Position numbers and translations under genes: made by a program. Below are positions 42,948 to 52,000 of a DNA stretch of 64,000 nucleotides, in pieces. Source of the stretch: Chloracidobacterium sp. Its GTDB lineage: Bacteria; Acidobacteriota; Blastocatellia; Pyrinomonadales; Pyrinomonadaceae. Below the pieces are notes generated by a model. That model saw only the letters and a list, made by a program, of their open reading frames with translations, was not told the DNA's origin and did no database searches. The stretch is from the NCBI GenBank assembly GCA_016711345.1, contig JADJTD010000001.1:3722001-3786000 (forward strand), given 5' to 3'. Position 1 is the first letter of the stretch; the number at the start of each line of letters is the position of its first letter.

Positions 42948-45407
42948 CTATTTGGATCGGATTTCGCGAAACGCCTCGGCCTGATCGGGTTTATGCCACT
43001 TCTCATATAATGTGGCAAGATCTAAGGCCGCTTGCCTTGTATAGGCACTGCGATCTGTAAAGCTCTGCTGCAAAATATTATGCGCGGCAATGAGTTGGGT
43101 TTCTGCTTCGGCAAATTTGTTTTGGTAAAGCAAGCACTCACCGAGGGTCATTTGAAAAACGGCGACGTGGCGCTCGTCTTTCGGCTGTAGATTTGTTTCG
43201 TCAGTAAGGGCTTTCCTTATCAATTGTTCCCCTTCGCCCGACCTGCCCATTTTCGTCAACGCTAATCCGAGTACACTCATAGATAACCGCAGTGTGTAAT
43301 TCTGTAATTTTATCGCGGTTAGCGTTTCAACTGCCTTACGAGCCTCGGCCTCGGCTGCTTTTAGGTCACCTTTTTCGAGAAGCAGTCTTGAGTAATAATA
43401 CCTTGCCTGTGCGGAGCTATAAGCTTCGCCCTGTATGTTGACCGAGCGTTCCACTGCTTCTCGCAACAATACCTCACCTTCATCGAGCTTTCCGTTTATC
43501 CTCAGGATATTACCAAGATTGGAGAGTACCTGCGACGTGCGTATGTCGAATTTTTTCGGGAGCCTGCGGGAAATACGCAACACCTCTCGTTCATCTGTTT
43601 CGGCACCGGCATAGTCATTGGTGAATTCCCGAACGCGTGCAAGAGCGAGCATCGTAGTTACTACATTTGGACTGTCATCGCCCTCCGCCGAACGATACAT
43701 CGCCGCAGATTCCGCAAGGATCGGCTTAGCTCGTTCGGGTTCACCTCCACGGTTATAATCTTCCCCAAGCGTCATCAGAGCGAAAGCAAGGTCCGAGCTT
43801 CCAGCTGGGTAGATCGCACGCCCCTGTGCAACTGCCTCTTCTAAAAAACCTCTTCCTTCGTTCGTCTTATTCTGTTCTCCTAGACATTCGCCCAACAGAG
43901 CATTGCTCTTAAAAGTATGCACATCAGAGGCTCCACGATTGGCCAGATTCAGTTCTCTCGCTTCACGCAGTTTGGGTTCAGCCATGTCGTATAGACCAAG
44001 CTGGTTATATGTGTATCCGATAACGTTGAGAGCGTCGGCCTTTAGCTCCGGCTGACCTGAAAATTCGTTCTCAATCCTATCGCCCGCCGCGTTCAAAACC
44101 TCGATGAACTTAACATCTTTCCCGTCTGTCTCAGGATCGGGTGAGACCAGAATGCTCTGAAGAAACGCATTCAACCCCTCAGATCTTTTTGCCTCTATCA
44201 TCGCTTTATCGCGTTCGAGTCGGGCAATGGCGGCCTGCCAGGCGGTAGCCGCGATCCCCACAACCAAACTCAAAAAGATCAACACGCCGGCCCCGACGGC
44301 AACGCGATTTCGCCGGGCAAATTTTGATGAACGATACTTCCATGTGTCGGCACGGGCGGTGACCGGGAGGTGTGCTTCGTAACGCCTAAGGTCCTCGCTA
44401 AACTTTTCAACAGATTCGTAGCGACGATCTTGTTCCTTTCGAAGCGCCATGAGGACAATATTCTTAAGATCTGAGTCGATCCGTAGGCCTGAGGTCGTTT
44501 CCGGTGAGACCGGCTCAACATCACAAATCAGACGAAAAACCTCCTCAGCGGATCGTGTCATGAAATTGTAAGGCAACTTACCGGTAAGCAGTTCGTAGAG
44601 GATGACGCCGAGGCTGTAAACATCGCATGCGGTCGTGATCTCCTCACCGCGAATCTGCTCGGGGCTTGCGTATTCTGGAGTCAAAAGGCGGTTGGAGGTT
44701 TGCGTCAGACGGGTCGCTTCCGCTTCGGTACCGAGTATCTTTGCGATCCCGAAATCCAGCAATTTTGGTATGCCGTTTTTCGTTACGAGAATGTTCGACG
44801 GTTTGAGGTCCCGATGAACGATAAGGCGCCCATGGGAAAAACTTACCGAGGCGCAGACATCACGAAACAATCGGATCTTTTCATCTTCGGTCAACGCATT
44901 TTCAAAGCAATACTTGATCAACGGTACACCGTCGACGTACTCCATAACAAAGTATGGCAAACCGTCATCGGTCGTTCCGCCGTCCAACAGACAGGCGATA
45001 TTCGGATGGTTCAGCGACGCGAGTATCTGACGTTCCTGACTGAAGCGTCGCACGATCTCATCTGAATCGATGCCGCGTTTAAGTATCTTGATGGCAACCT
45101 GCTGTTCGAATTCGCCGCCCTCGCGATCTGCGAGCAGAACGACGCCCATACCGCCGCGTCCGATCTCGCGGACAATGCGATAATTGCCTATCCTTTTACC
45201 GGAGTATGAAGCGGAAGACGCTAATATGGATTCCTCGATAAAACCTTCCGAGTCGTCCAAGGACAAAAGTAAACGCTCTACCTCGTTCCAAACTTGCGAA
45301 TCATCGCCGCATTCTGCTCTGGCAAATTCGAGCCGGCTGTCAGGCTCCATTTCGCGAGCCTCATGAAATATCCGTTTGATCTTTTCCCAGGTTTCCGGCG
45401 ATGTCAT
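42948..45407 (-). CDS. Membrane Ser/Thr protein kinase with TPR sensor region
   Basis: An 819-residue protein. I place the start at 45,407 (MTSPETWEKIKRIFHEA) because it overlaps the sigma-factor stop as TAATG, a translational-coupling arrangement. After an N-terminal helical region the kinase domain spans about 75-345 with all key motifs: IGRGGMGVV, the Lys in VAIKILKR, HRDLKPSNI, DFGIAK and an APE-like TPEYASPEQ. One membrane helix (VGAGVLIFLSLVVGIAATAW, about 370-392) precedes about 400 residues of TPR-like helix pairs (YNQLGLYDMAEPKLREA). Bacterial kinases of this type phosphorylate partner proteins, often the sigma factor in the same operon. Here it may gate the adjacent ECF factor. Confidence 0.9.
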   Translation of the reverse strand: MTSPETWEKIKRIFHEAREMEPDSRLEFARAECGDDSQVWNEVERLLLSLDDSEGFIEESILASSASYSGKRIGNYRIVREIGRGGMGVVLLADREGGEFEQQVAIKILKRGIDSDEIVRRFSQERQILASLNHPNIACLLDGGTTDDGLPYFVMEYVDGVPLIKYCFENALTEDEKIRLFRDVCASVSFSHGRLIVHRDLKPSNILVTKNGIPKLLDFGIAKILGTEAEATRLTQTSNRLLTPEYASPEQIRGEEITTACDVYSLGVILYELLTGKLPYNFMTRSAEEVFRLICDVEPVSPETTSGLRIDSDLKNIVLMALRKEQDRRYESVEKFSEDLRRYEAHLPVTARADTWKYRSSKFARRNRVAVGAGVLIFLSLVVGIAATAWQAAIARLERDKAMIEAKRSEGLNAFLQSILVSPDPETDGKDVKFIEVLNAAGDRIENEFSGQPELKADALNVIGYTYNQLGLYDMAEPKLREARELNLANRGASDVHTFKSNALLGECLGEQNKTNEGRGFLEEAVAQGRAIYPAGSSDLAFALMTLGEDYNRGGEPERAKPILAESAAMYRSAEGDDSPNVVTTMLALARVREFTNDYAGAETDEREVLRISRRLPKKFDIRTSQVLSNLGNILRINGKLDEGEVLLREAVERSVNIQGEAYSSAQARYYYSRLLLEKGDLKAAEAEARKAVETLTAIKLQNYTLRLSMSVLGLALTKMGRSGEGEQLIRKALTDETNLQPKDERHVAVFQMTLGECLLYQNKFAEAETQLIAAHNILQQSFTDRSAYTRQAALDLATLYEKWHKPDQAEAFREIRSK

Positions 45408-45964
45408 TAGTCGTTGCCTTTTAGCCGAGAGTAAAGCCAGGTGCGTGCCATCGTCCATTCGTTAGTTATGGTTGCCGCGGAGAGGTCCATAACTTCGGCA
45501 GTTTCTTCGATCGTCAGTCCACCGAAGAAACGCATTTCAATAATTCGACTCTGCCGAGGATCGATCTTCTCCAACATGGAAAGTGCTTCGTCTAGGGCTA
45601 GCAAATCGAGATCATTCTCAGCGGCGAATGTGATGGCTTCGTCAAGAACGATCTTTTGTATACCGGAACCTCGCTTTTCAGCCCGGTGGCTGCGGGCGTA
45701 ATCGACGAGGGTCTTTCTCATTAACTGTGCCGCAACTGCAAAAAAATGAGCCCGGTTCTGCCAACTCACATTCTTCCAATCAACCAAGCGAATGTATGCC
45801 TCATGGACAAGTGCCGTTGTTTGCAAGGTGTGCCCTTCTCGTTCGTTTCGCATATAGCTGCTAGCGAGTTTTTTTAACTCGTCGTAAACGATCGGCAAGA
45901 GTTCCTCAGGCGCTTTTCCGTCGCCATCGGTTATCTCTTTTAAGAGTCGCGTAACTTCCTGCAT
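45407..45964 (-). CDS. ECF-type RNA polymerase sigma factor (acidobacterial TIGR02999-like)
   Basis: A 185-residue sigma factor. Region 2 includes LVHEAYIRLVDWKNVSWQNR and AHFFAVAAQLMRKTLVDYAR. Region 4 includes IDPRQSRIIEMRFFGGLTIEETAEVM and the recognition helix LSAATITNEWTMARTWL, which has the WxxARxWL end typical of this subfamily. Such factors are common in Acidobacteriota and Planctomycetes and usually neighbour a Ser/Thr kinase, as here. No anti-sigma gene is present. It is divergent from the giant surface gene starting 111 bp away, so that gene is a natural target; this is inferred from position. Confidence 0.92.
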   Translation of the reverse strand: MQEVTRLLKEITDGDGKAPEELLPIVYDELKKLASSYMRNEREGHTLQTTALVHEAYIRLVDWKNVSWQNRAHFFAVAAQLMRKTLVDYARSHRAEKRGSGIQKIVLDEAITFAAENDLDLLALDEALSMLEKIDPRQSRIIEMRFFGGLTIEETAEVMDLSAATITNEWTMARTWLYSRLKGND

Positions 45965-46074
45965 AACAGTTATTTACATTGAAATATAACACGAATGAGA
46001 TTTACTGAAAAAAATATTAGGTGAAATGCGGTCAATTTACGCCCTGTATAGGTGAGAAATAATTTAACGGAGCT
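45965..46074. promoter_or_regulatory. Divergent promoter region between the sigma factor and the giant surface gene
   Basis: A 110-bp AT-rich gap that must hold both promoters. I cannot assign -35/-10 boxes with confidence. GGAG lies 3 nt before the rightward ATG at 46,075. Confidence 0.5.
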
Positions 46075-49000
46075 ATGACCACTATGAACACCCGAAAACG
46101 ATTTGCCACACCCTATCGAGCTGCGATCACGGTTGCTTTCATTCTATTTGGTTCCTGCCTGCTGCTATTTGGATGGGAAACACCGGCAAAACTCCAAACT
46201 GAGAGCGATCAGGCAAATGTCAAACATAATGAAAAGCCCGATACTTCTCGTGAGAAAGGCGTTGGGTTTCCAAACATAAGCCTTGCCGATGGAATTGATC
46301 TGGCAACAAATGACGGACAAGCCACCGCTCCCGGAAAACTGCTCGCATCGGCGGATTTTGATTCTGACGGCACAGCGGACCTAATCGTCTCGGATTCGGG
46401 CGGAAATATTCGACTGTATCACGGCAACCCTGAAGCAAATCGGTCGCTCCTGTTAAATGCTCAAGGCCTCGAAACACCAGAGCCGTTTTCGGCATCGACT
46501 AACGCGGCGACGCTCGGCATGTCGCCGGATTATCTGGAAGCAGGTGATTTCAACGCCGACGGCAAAAAAGACATCATTGCCGCCGCAATTGGTTCGAGGA
46601 CGATTACGCTCGTTGCCGGTTTTGGAAGCGGAACATTCTCAGCTCCAAGGACGATCGCATTGGACGGCAACATAACTGCCTTTGTGGTCGGCGAGATAGG
46701 GCTAGCGGACGGCCAGGCCGATGTTGCGGTTACTGTGACAAATAAAAAAGGCGCTCAAATGTTAGTTTTCGAGCATCCTGAGAGCGCCTTCAAATATAAA
46801 CCTGAGGCGTTTCAGCTTGCGTCTCCGGCGACTCAGATCGCTATAGGCGACCTTAACGGCGATCACTATTCGGACATCGCCGTCGGCGGCGGAACGAACT
46901 TAACTGTGATCAGCGAACGCGGCCAAGCTTATCCTTGGGACGTTCTAAAAGGATCGGGAATCAAACGTCCGGCGGCCATCGTCGAGCGTAAACAAATGCC
47001 TTCGACCATTGAAGGCCTGGCGATAGGTAACTTTAGCGGCGAGAGACAAAAGTCGCTCGCGATTCTTTCCGGCAGCAATATTTTTCGGCTGAAACCAGTC
47101 CAATCAGCAACTCGCACTCGCGCTCCTTATTCGGCCAAAACCAATACGCCGCAATTCCTGCCAGTTGACGTTGACGCAGTAAATATAGGAACGCTGCCCG
47201 AACCGGTCCTTGACACTTCAGCCTCTGATCCGGGCGGTGCGTTGCTCGTCGACGGCAGGGCGTCGAACGATGACAAGCAAAAGGCTCTCCTCGATCGATT
47301 TACGGAAAAGGGCAAGCAATATGCGGCTCTTGAACCATCAGAAAAGGCGCGCTTGGCATCGGAACGCGCCGCATTGGCAAGTGCAAAAAGCGAAAAAGCA
47401 AAAGAAGGCTTTCTCAAAACTATTTCGGCCCGCCCATCGAACCTCGCGGCGTGGAGTCTTGAGACTTTGGTCACAGACGCAAGGCTCAGTGAAGGTTCAG
47501 TCTCAGCAAAAAGATCATTAAATTCACGCACCTCTTCGAGCGGCAGCGATGATCTGATCCTTGCAGGAGCGACGATCAATATCTTCACTCAACCAAAAGA
47601 TGACAACGGCGTGCTGCGTAACGAGGTCGTCGCACTCGAAAGTGAATTTGCCACGCAAGCCGTCTTACCGATGCGGATCAACGGCGACGCAATGGACGAC
47701 CTTGTTGTTTTGCATACCGGATCAGGTATTCCCAGCGTTGTACAGACTGATCCGACTGCTGTCATCATCGTGAACACAGTTGATGATGTCGGTACGCCGT
47801 GTGATGGAGTTGGCGATTGTTCGCTGCGGACCGCGATCACACAGGCGAACGGCCAACCCGGTTCTTTGATCGCTCTGTTAATACCGGGGGCGGGAGTTCA
47901 TACCATTACGCCTTTGTCGCAGCTTCCGGTCATAAGGGCAAACGGCACGCGTCTCGCCGCCCCGACCGATAATACAGGAGCGAAACTGGTTGAGATCACC
48001 GGCGGCCAGGCTGGAATCGCGGACGGTATCAAAATCAGGGCGAGCAATTGCTCGGTCTCCGATCTTGCAATAAATAATTTTCAGGGATTCCAGGACCCTA
48101 ATACGGGCAGCACCACGGGATCGAACTCGATTACCATCGAAAGCACTGCCTTGTCACCAAACGCAAGCAACAATCTTATACAAAGCAATTATCTGGGAAC
48201 TGACTCGACCGGAACTATTGCCAAAAATGGCGGCACGGGTGTTCTTATTTTTGATGCGGATAATAACAACATTATCACAAACGTGATGTCTGGCCTCACT
48301 ACCGGTACTTTAAACGGCCTCGGCCTCGATATTACGGCCGGAAATAATAACAATATCTTTGGAAATTTGATCGGCACCACGCGAAATGGCAATGTGCGCC
48401 TTCAAAATGGTACAGGCGTGTTCCTGTCGGGATCGAATAATAAATTTGGCGGCGACGGAGCTGGCGAAGGCAATGTCGTTTCCGGCAACGGTACAGATCG
48501 TCAGCCGGGCAATCCAAATTATCCCGGCTGCGATGGCGACGGAATAATTGTTGCTCCTCTGATCGATCTTGTTACCGGCGTACTGCTTACGGAATTTAAT
48601 ACGTTCAAGGGCAACCGGCTCGGAACTAGTGCCGACGGCTTGCAGCCACTTGGCAATTGCGGCAAGGCGATCGGAACCATCCCGCAAACGTCAACGTTCA
48701 TCGGCTCGATCACGCAATCCGGACGGAATATCATCTCCGGCAACGGCCTCGACGCGATCTATTGCGGCTTTCCCGGATCGCCTTACAGCGAAGGCGGCTA
48801 TTGTGCCATCGTCGGCAACAACATCGGCACGGACATCACCGGAACAGTCTCGATACCAAATACACAGGACAATGTACATTCCGGCATAGGCTTCATAACC
48901 GGCACCGTTTTAATCGTCAACTCTGACACTTATTCATATTTCGGCTCTCCGGGCGGGACGACGCTGGGTGGTAGCTGTACCGGTTTCTGCAATTTGCTAT

Positions 49001-52000
49001 CGGGCCAATATACCACCACGCATTTTGCCCAGGGCAATGCTTTACTTAGATTTGGCTGGGGAACTGTCGGGGCATTTAACAATTTTATCGGCACTGATCT
49101 CACCGGAACTCAATCACTGCCAAATATCATTGGCATTGGCATGGGCGGAGCTCTCTACGACCCGACTACTTCGTATATCGGCGGCTATGGATCGGACGGG
49201 AACGGCGGATATGTATTCGGCGGGAATCTTCTCTCTGGCAATGTCGGTTCCGGCGCCAATTGCGGAGCTTACACATTTGGCTTCGCAAACTGCAACGTAT
49301 ATAACAATCTGATCGGAACGGACACGACGGGAACCAATATTTTGGCTAATGCCGAGTTTGCCGAGGCGGCATTCATTGTCACAAACGGATTCGGCAGCCT
49401 TGCGATCGGCGGCAATGAGCCTCCGGCGCGAAACGTTATCTCAGGCAATCACAATTCGGGCATCGGACTGCGCAATTTTGGCGGCGACCTGCTCATCTCA
49501 AACAATTATATCGGCGTCAATAAAGTCGGCGCGCCGCTTGGCAATGAGGCAAACGGCATATTCGACTATTTCGGCGGCGCCAAGATCGGCGGCTCACCGG
49601 CTGATGCAAATATCATTGCCCACAACAACGGTGCAGGCGTGTTTCTGACCAGCCCTTACAATGACCTAGGTTTCATCCCAGTCGGCGTGAATATCAGTCA
49701 AAACCACATTCACGACAATGGCGGACTAGGTATTGACCTTCAACGAACCGGAACAAGCACGACCGGCGACGGGCCAAATCCGAACGACTGTCAGGACGCA
49801 GATGTCGGGCCTAACGACCTGCAGAATTTCCCGATACTTTTTACACCTATATTTAACGGCAATGGTACCGTCACAGTTGACGGCGCACTAGGCAGCAACC
49901 CGGGTCGTACATATCGGATCGATTTCTATTCAAACGGAGCCGCTGGCCCGAGCGGCAGCGGCGAAGGCGAGAACTACATCGGCTCGCAAAACGTCACGAC
50001 CAACGGCAACGGCGGTGGTTCGTTTACATTTACATCGACCGTTACGGTGCCAAACGGAGCCGCTATCACCGGCACTGCAACTGACAGCTTTGGCAGCACC
50101 TCGGAGTTTTCATGCCTCGCAGGCGGCGCATGTACGCTTGGGTTGACGCGTGATGAGTTTCTATCTTCGCCGACGGTGTCTTGCGCCCAGCCGATCATCG
50201 TAAACGTCACCGGCGACGAACCTGATGCCGACACTACAGATGGTTTTTGCGATGTCGATACAAGCAACAGCGGCCTGCAATGCACACTTCGAGCAGCGAT
50301 CGAGGAGGCAAACGCCCGACCGGGCTTTGACACCATTGAGTTCAATATACCTGGCAGCGGTGTACAAACTATTTCACCGGCAAGCCAGTTACCTGATATA
50401 ACACAGCCTGTTTCGATCCGAGGAGAATCACAGCCCGGGTATCCAGGCACGCCGATCATAGAGATAAGTGGTATAAATGCCGGGAGTTCTTTCGGAATTG
50501 TGTTTGCCGCGGGAAGCGACGGTTCAAGACTTGGCGGCGTTACCGTGAATCGTTTTTTCGGCTCAGGAGTTTACCTGTTTGGCAATAGGATTACCGTTTA
50601 TGGCTCTTATCTTGGCATCAATCCCGACGGATTAACGATTGATATTGCACATCCACAACCCGCTGGCGTAGTTGTCCAAGGTTCGGGCAATCATATCGGG
50701 GACAGCGGCTCGTCGCCGGACAATTTGATATCAGGAAATAATGTCGGCATTTTAATCTCCACTGGCGGGACAAATGAGGTTACCGGAAACTACATCGGAA
50801 CTGACAAGAATGGCAACCTCATCCAAAATAATGGCGCCCCTTACGGCGGGAACGGTGTCGGTATAATTATCGCGGGATCGAACAATAACACGATTGGAGG
50901 CAGTGATGCTTCTCACAGGGGTAATGTTATTTCCGGCAATTTAAGCGATGGCGTTGCGATCACTGAGAATTCAACCGGCAATCGTGTAATTGGAAACCTT
51001 GTAGGAACTGACCCAAATGGAGCCATGTCTGTACATAACGGACGAAATGGAGTTGTGCTTGTGACCGGTGCAACAGGTAATACTGTGGGCGGCCTCGGAG
51101 CGGCACGAAATGTTATCTCCGGCCAAGATCTACAAACGGATCCGAATGTAGTCCCGACGGGAGTTCTAGTTGATGCGTCAGCGGGTGTTGGCAATAGCAT
51201 CCTGGGAAATGTAATCGGCCTTTCGAGCGACCAGCATACAGCAATTCCAAATATAGTAGGTGTCGTGGTTAATGCCGGCAACACCTCCGTCGGCAGCTTG
51301 ACCGCCCCCAATGTGATCGCCGGAAACATTCGAGTAGGCATAACTGCCGGCACTGCGGCAGCTTTTCTCTCAGGTGTATCAATAACAGGAAACAGAATAG
51401 GGATAAACCAAAGTGACGAAACGTTCCCTAACACCTTGGGTATTGCTCTAGTCGGTGATATTCAATTGTCCCAAATAAAAGACAATGCTATCTCCGGTCA
51501 AACTGCAGGGGTTGGACTTTTGATCGGAATTGGTGCGACGAATAATACTGTAGCCCGAAATAAAATAGGAACGGACGCAAACGGATTTGCGGCTCGGCCA
51601 AATGGAATGGGTATTGCGATTGTGGGTGCGAGCCAAAACAGCATAATTGGTAATCTTGTTTCAGGAAATACCACATTCGGTATTTCTATAAGCGGTAATC
51701 AACCTGCTCAGATGCAGGCTTTCAAGGACTTGCTGCCTGATAGTCCGACAGGTGTTTTGCCGGCTATGGATAATAAGGTCCAAAATAATTTGATAGGAAC
51801 TAACGTCGACGGCACATCTCCTATTGGCAACGGTCTGGGCGGCATTGCCTTGCTCGATAAGGCCCAAAACAATCTAATCGGCGGAAGTGCGAGTGGCCAT
51901 CAGGGTAATGTCATTTCCGGGAATATCAATCCAGATCCTACAACTGGATACGGAGTTTTTATCGGAAGTAGAAATGCCAATCCGTCCGTTTACGACCTTC

